Source of the DNA: Callipepla californica brunnescens
Lineage: Eukaryota > Chordata > Aves > Galliformes > Odontophoridae
Assembly: GCA_023055505.1 (NCBI GenBank)
Contig: JALIRH010000050.1
Span: 2,294,001 to 2,358,000, forward strand
DNA: 64,000 nucleotides
Reading direction: 5' to 3'
The notes beneath the pieces were generated by a model. The model saw only the letters and a program-made list of their open reading frames with translations. It ran no database searches and was not told the DNA's origin. The translations under genes and the position numbers were made by a program. Of the stretch, positions 50,612 to 62,877 are shown piece by piece. Numbering within the stretch: position 1 is the stretch's first letter; each line of letters starts with the position of its first letter.

Positions 50612-52521
50612 CAGCACAAAATAAAACATTTTCACTTATGGCAGGAAGGGTGTCTTTCCTATTTTCTTTATTTTTAGGGGTTTGGTTGGTTGGTTAGTTG
50701 GCTGGTTGTTTTTCAATGAGAGGATTGCATTATGCTTGCTTATGCTTGATTTTTATGTTGATCTTGTATAAGGACATATGTGTATATAAATGCACAGCTT
50801 CCAATACAGTAAGGAAAAGCTGGTAGGCAGCAATACAGTATTGCTGTAAACCAAAGGTAATATGTAAATTAAAAAAAAAAAAAAAATCAGTTATTTGTTG
50901 GTGATTCTATTTTCAGTGACACTCTATTACTTAGAATATCAAGTTCATGTTTGAACTGGAATTTATCACTACATGTAGTATGTCCTTGATTTTTGTTTTC
51001 CATTTAGTGATGCTTTTTCTCTTGCTATAAAAGATGAATACTAAAATGTATTCTGGTTACTAAATTTTTTTTTAATATATTTGTGAAAAAGGGCTCTGTA
51101 AATTACCATAGGCTTTAAACATGTGAGCACAAGGCAGCATTTAACTCAGGAGTCAGTCAGGAATGATTCATAATGTGAATTCAGTCTATTTAAAATCTGA
51201 GAATTCAAGGCTTTTAAGGGTTTATTTCTGCCAATTTTAAATCTGCTCCTTATAATTCCATGACTTTCCAAAATCAAGATGCAAAGGTAAATTCTGCGTG
51301 AGCTGCAGACCAAACTCTGTGCTAGCGGTAGAAATGTTGTTGGCTTTTGTAATAAGATAACTTCTGAATAAAATATGCAGCATCAGAGCAGAAGTTTTTC
51401 CCAACTTAATTGTGTCGATAATTGTACAAAAGAGAAAGTCACCCAGAATCTGCAAAACAATTTTGACAATAGTTATCATAGTATTGTGTGTTATTAAGAA
51501 ATAAGAAGCGATGGTTGTGGGACTATACTAAATCCAAATTTATCTAAGGTAAAGCCCATTTATGCAGAATAAAATTTTTAAATGACTTGAGGGACAAAAT
51601 TATATAAAGCACTTAATGTGCCATTTTTCTTCAGTTAAGACAGTTTGTTTTTCTTACCTTGTCCAAAGACTGTTTTGACTGTTCATGCTATGGTTTACTG
51701 TGTCCTGTTGTTTACAAGGTTGTTTCGTTTTAACTGTTAGCCACTTAGAAAATATAATAACTGAAAGTTCTACTGATGTAGAATATCAGTTCTAACTATA
51801 GTCAGGAAAGAAGAATTAGAAAATGTGATAAACTGGGATACTTCCAATATTGGTGGCCTCGGGTAAATGAGATAGTAAATAAAATGGTGGTGTTGAAATT
51901 GTTTGTTACATCACAGTTGAAGCAAACCAGATTCCTGAAATAAGATGGACATTTTTTAGAGTCTAGTGAGATGATAGAGAACATAAAATGATCAACATGA
52001 GCAGAATTTCAGCAAAAAGATTTAATCTTCCTGTCTCCCAGAATAGGTGTGTGCGATTCTGAAATTAAAAGAGAAAACCTGGAATGAAATACTTGGCACA
52101 GTCTGAACTGGGTGCAGTGAATACTGTGTTCTATGTTTCTGTGGTATATTTCATTTCATTATTAGCGAGGATAAAAGCTGCATTCATTGAAAATAGCAAT
52201 AGGAAGATGAATTTACTGAAATGCAGATAAAAAAAACAAGAACTGCAAAACAACTCTTAGTGGAACTACTGAGAAAAATAATTTCAGAGTGGCTACTGGA
52301 ATGCCTACTAAAATTTTCATTTTTATATTTAGAAAAGTCTAAGCTTTTCTCAACTCTTGGAAATACTAGTTTCTTACATGTGATGTAGCTGCTGTCTGTG
52401 AGGCAGGTTATTTTTCTTTCCTTAGCAACATTTTGGTCCCAGCAGTTTTTAAGTTTTTCTTTTTTCATCTCTGTGCTGACAAAGATGTTACTATATGCTC
52501 ATGAAAATATGAAATATGTTG

Positions 52522-52556
52522 TGAATATATGAAATATATTCATATTTCATATGAAA
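52522..52556 (+). other. Nested overlapping AT-rich inverted repeats
   Basis: TGAATATAT (52522-52530) pairs with ATATATTCA (52534-52542). ATATGAAATAT (52527-52537) pairs with ATATTTCATAT (52542-52552). TTTCATATGAAA (52545-52556) is itself a palindrome. The three foldings compete because they share bases. They seem to come from repetition of an ATGAAATAT unit, which also occurs at 52510-52518. Confidence 0.7.
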
Positions 52557-54277
52557 TATTAAAAGTTCTTGAAAAACAAAATGTTTTTGTGAATTTATAT
52601 GTGCAATTCATGATGTGTCTCATGGATTTTGTCCATAATTGAAATATTCTGCACAGTAATTTTAAGAACGAAATTACTTCATGTATAATGGCATCTTGAT
52701 GGGAATTTTCCAAAGCATTTGCTGGTACAGAATTAATATTCGTTATTCAACAAATGTCTATCCTTCATGCGGGCCAGTATTGAGCTGGTTCTGTGCCTGT
52801 GACTTTGGGTCTCAGTGCTGCTGAAGATAGATCTCCGATAAGATTTAAAGCTGAGGTCCTTGTATTGATCATTTGATTTTCAACCTTGAGGTGAAGGTAC
52901 ATAGGGAACGTATGTAATCTTTACAGAATGTTCTGTACCTTTTTTTTGTGCAGTTGTCCAATGTTTGGCTACAAGTACTAGTAAATTTGACTCCCTGAAT
53001 ATTCAAAATGCAAAAGGAAGTTATTCAAGAATGAAAGAGAAATAATGCATTCTGAAATCAGCAATCTGAGTTTCAAAAAGTATACATAATATAGCTACAT
53101 TTAAAAAACTTAAGTTTAAAAGCCTGTCTGTATTTTTATATAATTCAAATTACCGAATCAAAATAACTAACTGAATGTCTTTAGCAAAAAACAGCAGCTT
53201 ATCTTATACTTAAGTTGAAGAGTGTCTTCAGTCAAATACTTAGATTTTTTAAGTGGTAGGGAAATGTGTTGTGTCTTATACTTCCAGTAGTTGTAGGTTT
53301 CACAGTCCAAACCTGGAAGAAAAGCCTTTTTACCTTCCAGCTTAGTTTTTCCTTTTTATTTATTATTTCTTGTTAACCAGCTCTAAGGATTTTTTTTTTT
53401 TTTCAAAATCTTTCAAATTATATGTGCTTTAAAAAGGTATAAAACTATGTTATCCTGAAAGGAATCTATTAGCAAGTGCAAGGTTTTTTCCTGGCCGTCA
53501 AGCATAGAATATTTTTGTAAACTCTATGTGTTGATAATGTTTGTAAGCCTGGGTTCCTTGCACTGAAGCTTTTAGAAATTATTCAAGTCCACCGAGGTAA
53601 AGTCTTTCCTGTCTGTTCCTCTAATCCAGCCCCTAGAGCCTCCTTGTAATGACAACTTACCTACTGCGTTGTAAGCCCATCCTTGTTGTTTCAAGAGTGT
53701 TGTATTTAGGCTATCAACAACTAATATAGAAATTGTATTTTGTAGCCCCCCAGGGAAATGGAGACTTGATAAGTATCCACCTAGTGCACTTCAAGTGCTA
53801 AATTAAAATCGAAGTAGAAACACGGGAGCCACAGAATGATATTGTCAGTCTGAAAATCCACCCTGATTTAAAAATGCTAGTTGACAAGAATCCTGATGAA
53901 CAGACTCATCTTAGGCCTCTTGGGGCCAATTTGGAAATGGAAAAGAGGAGTGAAGAAGATATCTTAAAACAATGTCTGCTAGCAGTGCTGCACATGTTGT
54001 TGGCATTTCTATTAAAAACTGATACCTCCAGGGGGATCCAAAGTCTCAGTCAGACTGAGAGTGATTATATACATTTTTTTAATATTTATTTTCTGTTTGT
54101 GCTCAGTTGATTTTATATTTCGTCATTTGCAATAAAAGGAAAAGGTGTGTTGCTGGTTCTACACTGAATTGAAGGGCCAGTTTTGCAGAAATCTGGTCTC
54201 TTGTGTGTAAGTTTGCAGGATTGCATGTGTTGCTAAATGAAAATTAAGCTAATTCTGTTTTAGTCTATATGGCAATT

Positions 54278-54305
54278 AATTGATTCATTTGTAAATGAAT
54301 CAATT
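54278..54305 (+). other. Perfect inverted repeat, 13-bp arms, 2-base centre
   Basis: AATTGATTCATTT (54278-54290) and AAATGAATCAATT (54293-54305) flank the central GT. This is the longest near-continuous perfect palindrome noticed in the window. It includes two ATTCAT/ATGAAT half sites that resemble homeodomain or POU-type AT-rich sites. No function is assigned. Confidence 0.75.
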
Positions 54306-55658
54306 TGTAAAATGTAATTTTAGAACTCTATCAGAGATTTGTTCTGCAGGTACATACATCTTTGCTATCACTCTGATATAGTATTCAGCAAAATGACCTG
54401 TATGTAACCTGTACATTGCACACTATGCTAAATTAGGCATCAAAAGTGACTACTGATCTCTTGTACTTCTGTTTTCTTAAAAATATATAAAATTGTATAT
54501 TTATGAAGTCAGTTTGTAGGTCTAAATTGTATTTTTAAGAAATTTACAAAACAAAAAAAGGAAAGGAAAAGTAAGAAAATCAGGGTAATCCAGTTTTCTT
54601 CATCATTTTACAACATTAAAAATATAATTAGGAAGTACATTAATCTTCATTTCTATCATATTAACTCCTACTTAGTAATATAATGTAAAATGCCCTATAA
54701 AATATAAACATGAGTATAATATACAGCATTTTTTTTATTTTTCTTTATATATATATGTATAAATATATTAAGAAGAGAACACCTTTAAGAATTCAGTATC
54801 TAAAAGAGAAGAAAATGCTGTTTGAGCAGTTACGACAATACAACTCAGCAGCAACAGCGGTATCCCAATATAAAGGAATCTCCAAAACTCACAGCATAAC
54901 TGCCTGTGGAGTCTGTCATGGAACCACATGCTGTTACTCGAAAAATACCTTCTTACCTTGCTGAAAAGTGGTGAGATGAAGTAGCAATTAAGAATAGCAG
55001 GATAGTTTTGTTCACCTGCATGGTTGGGCATTTTCAATTTTTTTTTTTTTTCCTGTGTGAATGCACTGAAAATGATCATAAAATGAGCTGAGGATGATCC
55101 TTTCAGTGTTCATTCTAGTTAGTTTTCAGTGCTTTTTAATAATATTAAGTGTAATTTCTAGTATTCTTTTGGGGTAATATTCATTGTGTCTTTGCCTTAT
55201 TTTTTTCATACCAATTTTGGAAGATTGGAATTACATGCAAGTTTTTTTCAAAATAGAGTTTTGTGTTTTGTAAGTGATCATCCAGAGCAATGTGAACAGC
55301 TACCAAGAACAAAGGTATTGGCACACACAAAAACAAAAAATTGGGTTTCTCATCAGCAGGATACAAAATCTGCCATACCTTTGCATATTAAATAAAACAA
55401 TACTGTTTGTGGCTCACAGGGAATTCCTGATGCTCAGGTCACCTCTTCTCTGGGAGTTTAGTTTTATGTATGTCCTGTTTGCTTGTCTGTAAGTATGGCA
55501 CTGGTCACTGCTGAAGGCAATATAATGGCCTACAACCTTTTTTTTTTTTTATGATACATCTATTTTTATAATGAATAAAATTCTGAAATTTAAGTTCCAT
55601 TGATTGACAGAATTCAGGATCCAAACAATTGAGGCAGTCCCTACAGCTGTGGAACTAG

Positions 55659-55882
55659 TCATAGAATCATAAAATTACCAAGGCTGGAAAAGACCTTCAA
55701 GATCATCCAGTCCAAACGTCTGCCTATCACCAGTATTTTCCACTAAACCATGTTTCACAGTACAGTGTCTAAATGTTATTTGATCACCTCCTGGGGCAGT
55801 GATTCCACCACCTCCCTGGGCAGCCTGTTCTAGCACCTGATCACTTTTTCAGAGGAGTAATTTTTCTTAATATCCAACCTGA
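55659..55882 (-). mobile_element. CR1 LINE 3' fragment, about 220 bp
   Basis: On the plus strand it starts TCATAGAATCATAAAATTACC (reversed tail). AAGGCTGGAAAAGACCTTCA, AGATCATCCAGTCCAAACG, CACCACCTCCCTGGGCAGCC and TTCTTAATATCCAACCTGAT follow. All are reversed CR1 3' region. It is 5'-truncated near 55882 and is the shortest clear CR1 copy on this strand. Its composition is close to the copy at 34.16 kb, suggesting the same subfamily. Confidence 0.9.
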
Positions 55883-58835
55883 TATTGTGATTTGGGTTTC
55901 TCTGTGCCCTGAATTACTGTGCTGTTCTCCAGCTTTAAAACTTGTTGAGAGCTGTACGCATAGATTCATTGTTTCCAGAGTACTTGGCTGAACTGGGACA
56001 TTGACTTCCAATATCATATTGTTGCATTGTTAACACTGCTGACCAATAAACGCCTAATTGATTACCTGGCACTTTTTGCTAACATTCCGAGTTAGAGGAG
56101 AGTTTTCCCTCATTGTCGCAGAGTCTATTGATTCCACATGTCAGAGCTCTCTTAAAAGGCCAGTCTCTATCATACATACATCCATGTAAGTTTTGCTCTT
56201 TTTTAACACAGGGGATGTATTTTGGTCCAGGTTTTGCATGTAATACTTACATTACACTGATCTGTATCATGTGGATGTTTTTGGATTCTGCACTATTGAG
56301 CCATTATTGAATATTCTATGATTTGTTAGAGCATGCATGATAGTAGTTGGGTTTTTCTCAGAGTGCAGTAAGATTTTTTTTATTACAATGAGTGAAATAT
56401 TGTTTATCTTTTATAAATATATATCTGCCATTAACAGTGTTTTCTGTTACTTTTATAAATTAGAGAGTAATTGCAGATGTGAGGTTTCAGCTTTAGTGTC
56501 GGTAGGACAATTAATAAGCAGAGTAAAAAACTGAGTGCGTGCAGAGCTTCTACCACACAAGATTAAAACTATCTTGAGGGTGCACCAATTACTGTAGTTC
56601 CGGTCTCCTAAAAGCTTGCTTGTCCTTTCTTTCTTTTTCCTTTCTTTTTTCTTCTTTTTTTGTTGACATCAAGTCGTAGATGAATTTAGGTTGTTTGTGT
56701 GTCTATGCTTTCTGTGCATATTTAGTTATGGTTTGGTATTGAATACAGATAATAAAATGTAATCCACATAACCTGTAGAAGAAGATATTGTAGAACTGCT
56801 GAACTCTTGGATATTAGAACAGAATCTCTCCTTGCTTCAAGTAAGATAACTCTAAAACAGAGAAAAGGAGTGGGGTATAGGAGCCTTACAAAAAAAAAAA
56901 ACCTCCTGGTATTGACACTAGTCCTGAGAAACACTGAGGTGATGTTTCTACTGATATGAGTGTTTGGCAGAAGCGTTATATAGAGTGGCTGAAGTTTGAT
57001 TATATAACCAGGGAAGATGAAGTTAAAGACGTTTCACTATGGCTCCAGTTTTCTATGACATTAATCTTACCTTACTGATGCAATGAGATAACTTTTACAA
57101 AATCCAGGTGCAGCAAGAACCAATTTAAATGGACCCCACAGCTATGTAGAATGAGGAATGGAGGGGATTAAATATCTCTGTAGTCGTAATTCCAGAGACT
57201 ATATTGACAAAGGTAAATATTACACAAATTACTACTTGTTTGGAACAGCTTGATATATATAGATTACTGTGCCAAAAAGCACAAGCAGGATGAATGTGCA
57301 CTTGGTAACTTTTTTAAAATTAGTCTCCCTGAGTGCTCACTTGATTGCTTACTAATGTGAGGGTGAGCAGGTCTGCAGGATCGGTGCCAAACTTTAAAAT
57401 TTATTTTAGATCTTCAAATGGTTTAATCACATGAAGGTTCACCCACTTTCTAAGAAGGGCAGTTATATAGTGAAAAATATGTTTGAAAAATAATTGTAAA
57501 CAATGGCTTCTAATTTTTGTAATATGTTTACACTTAATACAGATACCTTATTAATACGTAATGTGTTTCAAGAAAGTAGGATTACCTAAAAATTCAAATA
57601 TAGGTTGTATTCATGCAGTCCCAAACCTTATGGCTGCTTATGCAGTACATCCATTTGCATTCTTTTGGCAGATCTTCAATAGTTTGAGTAAGGGACATTT
57701 CTTGGGATCTTTCTTATTCTAACAGTTGAGTTAGAAGGTGTGACAACTACACAGCAGTGGAGTGTACTGCTAAATGGAGTTGATGGGAGTGCTTCTATGA
57801 CTACCTGCTGTTGTCACTTTCCGTTGTCCATACCTCTCCCTGAGACAATTTACATCTGGAGGTATTGATATGAGAGGAGTATTTCATCATGAATGGAGTT
57901 ACAAAGCATGATAGGGAAATGAAGTTATCTTACAAGATTTATTTATTTCTTTTAGTTCAGGTGTATGTACTACCTGAGTGCACCAGCTTGGAGGTATGAG
58001 CTTCTAGCCATTTGTGTTTGAGTAGTACTTAGGTTTTAAATTTATAAAAAAAACATAATAATATAACAATAATAATCATATTCATTTTATTTATTTATTT
58101 ATTTATTTGAATACCGTAGGGCTTTATAATAACTTTCCATTTTCCTGTGGAAAGGTAAATATGTAGACTAATATGTTGCTAATTTTTTGTGACCCTTACT
58201 AAATGTCTTGCTCTAAAGTTTCAAAATTCAAATCACATTAAATATCTGTGTAATCGGTATTAGTTCTTAGCCACGGTAGTGATGACAGAAGTAAGTCAAA
58301 GCTGAGAAGATTTGAAACATAATCCATTGCATTTTGCTTAGAGTAAATATGTTGCTTATTTCTGTCTACCTTCTTACACCTAACGAGGAGCTTTAAAAGT
58401 TTACATTTTTAATTTTTAAGGGAACTGACTATGCCTGTGCTTTCATCCTTAATAGAAGTCAATGTATATTCTGCTTTTTCTGCAAACTTACATCATTGTA
58501 ACAATGATAATCATTCATAGTAAGCTTGAATATTGTCACAAAACTGTCTTAACCATAGATTTCTCTACCATTAAATGTGCCATAAATATTCCAAATTGTT
58601 CCCTTTTTATTTTTTTGTAATTTAGATTTGAAGGTGAAGTCTTATACAGTTGTGTTTTGTGCCTTGTCAAACTGTATGTTTTTAGTAAGACTTTTATTTT
58701 GGTTCATTATGCTTTCTCTTTGCAGACAGAAATCTAATTAATGGTGTTAGTAAGTAATGAGCCCACCCAGTAACACTAGTAATATTAAACTTCCAGACTT
58801 CAGAGTTTAAGATCATTCTACATCAGTGTTGTCTT
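55883..58835. other. AT-rich noncoding stretch, no gene recognised
   Basis: Only frames under about 75 codons without recognisable content, plus a TTTA microsatellite at 58085-58108. Confidence 0.7.
58085..58108 (+). repeat. (TTTA)n microsatellite
   Basis: Six TTTA units, the reverse complement of the AAAT-type repeat at 38.09 kb. Confidence 0.85.
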
Positions 58836-58862
58836 ACTATATATATACACACACACACACAC
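58836..58862 (+). repeat. (TA)n(CA)n microsatellite beside Galluhop
   Basis: Alternating TA passes into CA about seven bases before the Galluhop left end. Mariner elements insert at TA, so a TA-rich target is natural here. Confidence 0.85.
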
Positions 58863-58868
58863 AATCAT

Positions 58869-59412
58869 GAGGACTGCTCTGAAAGTAATGCCTCCTATTT
58901 TATGATGTTGGCCCACAACATCGGAAGTGAATGTTAGTGGTATGACGGTACAGGTTGAACCTTCCCACCATTATTCTGTTGCGTGGTGTTGCTGTGTAAC
59001 AGATGGCAGCAGAGTTTCAGTCTGACAGGTGGTGTCTGACATAGAAGTGCATATGAAGCAAACGTGTCCCCGAATTCCTCCATGCAGAAACAGTTGCACA
59101 CATTGACATTCATTGACATTTGCTAAATTTTGCAAAGACCAAACAGTGGATGTGAGCAGAGTGAGGCGGTGGGTGGTGCGTTTCAGCAGTCGCAACAGTG
59201 ACACTGGGTCACTTCTACAGATGCAGATTTGTACAAGTGCATAATGCAGGCTCTTTTTCCTTGCTGGTGATAATGCAGAACTAATGGTGGTTGTGTTGAA
59301 AAACACTGTTTTGTAGCTGAGACTTTGCTGTATCAAATAGTGCTGTGCTGCTCTTTGTATCTGTTGTAGTTTCAGTGGCAATAATTTGGAAGCATCACGT
59401 TGAAGCACCTGG
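58869..59412 (+). mobile_element. Galluhop mariner copy A, internally deleted
   Basis: The left end GGACTGCTCTGAAAGTAATG (from 58871) is a Galluhop/Mariner1_GG inverted repeat. A degraded right end (about 59389-59412, AGCATCACGTTGAAGCACCT) mirrors it. At about 544 bp the copy is well under half the length of a complete mariner. The 5' part includes the start of the transposase region and the 3' part rejoins at the element's end (TATCAAATAGTGCTG), which it shares with copy B at 18.4 kb. So it is a nonautonomous deletion derivative, mobilised in trans in the past. It retains more interior than copy B. Confidence 0.9.
59030..59300 (+). pseudogene. Mariner transposase N-terminal remnant
   Basis: The plus strand shows EFLHAE (59072-59089), then after a frame disturbance and stop the segment QTVDVSRVRRWVVRF (about 59145-59190). 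This is the DNA-binding helix-turn-helix part of Tc1/mariner transposases (typical pattern: -vdvStVrRWv-rF). It is followed by a remnant containing GDNAELM. The DDD catalytic domain is absent because of the internal deletion, and several stops and frameshifts are present. It is a non-functional remnant. Confidence 0.75.
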
Positions 59413-62400
59413 ATAGGAATATCTCTTTTAAACATGAATAATTCCTTAATTAGTTGTAATGGACTGATGAGGAAACAAACTGTTTGAAAATAATCCTCAG
59501 CATGAACACCATCACAGCTACTGATATGATTGAATTTATCAGCATAAGTTAGCACTCTGATAGAGTTTGGGGACTTTTTATAATATTTTGTTTAGGCTTA
59601 TCAGAGAGAAAAGTGTAAAGTACATGGAAGTGTTTGACTAGGGCAATGTAAATTTTAAGTGTTTGGAGGTGTTAAATTCATTGCATTGAATTTAAATGTC
59701 ATGTGAAAAAGTTATTTCAATCCTCCTGCAAATTAATGATTCCTGTTCAGAATAGTGAATGTCTCTTAATGTCACTTTTGTTTTCTTGCTTCTTATGTAT
59801 TGCTTTTTCAGATATATTAGAGGACTGATTTACAACATAATGTAAGATTATTTTACATTGTTTTTATCATAACAAAACCATATTTAAATCCTGCTTTACT
59901 TAGGTTCCATAAATCTTAATCCCTAAATATGGTATGTGTGTTGGGACCATTAAAGTTTATGTGCTCTGTCAACATTAAATTATGTCATCTAGCTTGGTTC
60001 ACCTTGTACAAGCAATAGAACGTTTTGTATTAATGCATCAGAGCAGTTTATATTTTGATTGTGTCAGTTCAGATTGCAGACTGATTGATGATATCTGCAG
60101 ATATTGGAAAGAATTAGCTGATGCTATTTTTTTTTTTTTTATCATAAATCTAAGAACTAGGTAGAGAAAATATCCAGTCAATCTCATTGTCAAGCTACCT
60201 TCAAAATATTTGGCAGGAATTGCCCTAAAAAGGGCTGGTTGGTTTTACTCACAAACTGCAATTATTTAGTTCCTATGGGGAAACAAGTTTTAGAAACAGT
60301 GCATCCTCCTTCACTCTTCTAATTCAATGAGAATCAAATTTTCAACACTTAAAATTCTTTAACAAGATGTTTGGTTTTTCTTGACAGTTTAAACTTAAGA
60401 TCCATCTTATGGATCTTTTCCTTCAAGTAAAATGAATCAATTAACCCTTCCTGTGCATTAAGATCATCTTGACTTTTGCTTGTACTCCACGTAGTGTTCA
60501 CTTTTAAAATGCATTTCATTTCACAAGAAAAAATAAAAATCAATTAAAATTAATTCAGTATGCAGATGTGCAAAGTATACCATTTGTTACAGTTGTACTT
60601 CTTTGAGGCAATCCATTTGATTTTTTTTTTAATCAGTTCTGCAGTAAAATGTAGAATTTTGTATCAGAACTAGGAAAAACACTGTTAATGTCTCATAATG
60701 TTAGAAGAAGTCTTCTGTTCCACAGATGTATCTGAATAAGCATTTCTCTGAGGTACGCTTTTAGGACATTAATTTAACTGCACTTTCACTGCAGTGTCCT
60801 TGAGTGTTTGCAGTGAATTTTATAAATGCCCCTGCATTTTTAAACACTACTAATATCGTAAGACTAATTCTGTTGCTCTTACCTACTTTCATTTTCTTTT
60901 TATTCCCATTACTTTTCTATATTTTTCTATTCCAAACAGTACATTTAAAAATGTCTAATCTCATCTTTCTGTGGCACAACTCTCATTCTTGCCACATGTG
61001 AACACTTTCTTGGCCTTATGATGGTAACATTTTTGAGAAGCTTTGTGGCGATATCATATGATTAGCAGTAATGTTTGAAACTTTCTACTCTACATAACAT
61101 GTATTTTTAACAGTTTGAAAACCTAAAACTTCTGTTTTGCTCCCACATTGTGAGTTGAAGATCTTGTATTGCCAAGGCTTCCAAAATTAAAAAGTTTGAG
61201 AGTGAGAGGGAAGAAATTTTAAAATTGCAAAATCAAGCTGGACTGTTCTGCGCTATTTCATTGGCTGGTTTAATTAACCCCTTTGCAAGCCAATGAATAA
61301 AGAAGACACTACATTTAACTACTATCTTGAAGCTTAATAAAAGGATTATTTGATGCTCTTGGAAGACTTCTTTGTACTACCTTATTTGAGCAGTTTATAT
61401 TTCACATGAGTATAACTTGCTGTAGACAACCTCATGTAAACTTTGTTGCTGATATTTTGAGAAAGATTTATATAATTCTTATTTAGTGTTAATTTGCTAA
61501 TGTAACTAAACTCAACTGAGCAGCACATAGCATTGTTGGTGATTGTTAGAATAAAAAAAAAACAGCAAGCAGGCAATTGAAATGGCTTGATAGAGTTCAC
61601 AAAGCAAGCTATATACCTGATATAACTGAAACTGTATCAGGAAATTCTGCTGGTGCAATTGTATTTGGCAAGGAATCACAAATATGTGGGGCATGCTTCT
61701 CCACTCCTACAGTGAAAGAATGGAGCATTATTCTGCACAATTTCCTGCCAGTGGGAAAGTGGAAGATGGGGTTGTCCCTGAAATGTGGTATTGGTGAATG
61801 CAGTCGATTGTTTTCCCATATTTCACAATATGAGATCAGTAGGATTAAGTAGGACAACAGCACCGTTCCCTTAAAGTGAAGTGAAAGTCGTCAGTCTGAG
61901 AAAATTACTAGTAGCAAATAAAGCAGCTGGGCAGTTTATGACTTCTTCTTTCTGTCTGTTCTCTGAGCTTCCAGCCTTCTTTGTGTCCTCCTTTAGAAGA
62001 ACAAAATTATTTTCTACTAGGATTTCTTGTACCCAACTATGTAGATAAAAGCAACCTACTCTGGTGTTGCTAAGACTTAGAGCTAATTTAGAAATATGTC
62101 ATTGGTTTACTTGGAAAATACTTCCTAATGGAAGATGAGCTGGTAGTTGTCCTAAGAAATAAAGATGCTTCTTTCCCTAGCAGATGAGCTAGCATAGATT
62201 CAAATTTTTAAATCATTTAAAAGTGGCATATAAAATCAATAATGATCGTCTTTATTGTTTCTTCTTCCTATTCACTGACAAATAGTAGTAGTAGACTTCT
62301 GCTTATTAACTGAGTAAAGGAACCAAGATTTGTAAAGTGTGGTTTTAGACACTTTCATTATTCATGCAAAAATGAGCTAACAGCAAACTCATCTGATAGG

Positions 62401-62531
62401 TCAATACAGATATTATGTTTAATTTTACTATGGCATTTAATTTGACTTTATACTGCATTTAAAAAATTGAGCAAACTAGATGAAACACACCAAATAAAAT
62501 GGAATGAAGTCATTCTTCCTTTCATACTGGG

Positions 62532-62533
<2 letters not shown>
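59413..62533. other. AT-rich noncoding stretch, no gene recognised
   Basis: Frames up to about 91 codons have no recognisable content. A perfect inverted repeat with 9-bp arms lies at 60397-60417 (AAGATCCAT, CTT loop, ATGGATCTT). Confidence 0.7.
60397..60417 (+). other. Perfect inverted repeat, 9-bp arms, 3-base loop
   Basis: AAGATCCAT (60397-60405), loop CTT, ATGGATCTT (60409-60417), followed by TTCC. It superficially resembles a hairpin terminator, but nothing else in this eukaryotic sequence supports that reading. Confidence 0.65.

Positions 62534-62582
<49 letters not shown>
62534..62582 (+). repeat. (TTA)n trinucleotide microsatellite
   Basis: About 16 uninterrupted TTA units. Pure arrays of this length are usually polymorphic. 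Confidence 0.95.
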
Positions 62583-62877
62583 GTTGCATACATTTTAAAT
62601 TTATATACTATATTTAAAATATAATATATTTTTTTATAATACCACTTTTTTTTTTTTTTTTTCAACTGAAGCAATTTTGCCCAGTTGAAATCACTCCCTA
62701 CATGCAAGTAAAGCTGTAGAGAAATAGCCCTGTCATTTCAAAAATGTATGTCTTCAGTACTAGAGAGAAAGGGGAATGGCAAGATGAGGGGGAAGTAACA
62801 CTCCTGTTTAAATTCACTATTGTGTAGGTTACACTGAAAGTAAAAAGGTGACGCTGGAATTACTACTTTGTTTAAAA
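62583..62877. other. Noncoding spacer before the hAT element
   Basis: AT-rich sequence with a T run at 62647-62662; nothing else recognised. Confidence 0.6.

Larger units (their letters stand above)
48962..55658. other. AT-rich noncoding stretch, no gene recognised
   Basis: Frames up to about 103 codons without recognisable content. It holds an AAAC/poly-A tract at 50584-50611, TTGG-rich sequence near 50680-50710, nested inverted repeats at 52522-52556 and a 13-bp-arm palindrome at 54278-54305. Confidence 0.7.

Noticed and set aside
58971..59555. Longest open frame in the window (194 codons, minus strand)
   Set aside because: It runs antisense through Galluhop copy A and into its flank. The sense strand there holds mariner HTH remnants and both element ends, so the frame is a chance opening.
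60397..60420. Hairpin followed by T-rich bases, like a Rho-independent terminator
   Set aside because: The window is vertebrate nuclear DNA and no adjacent gene exists, so bacterial terminator logic does not apply.
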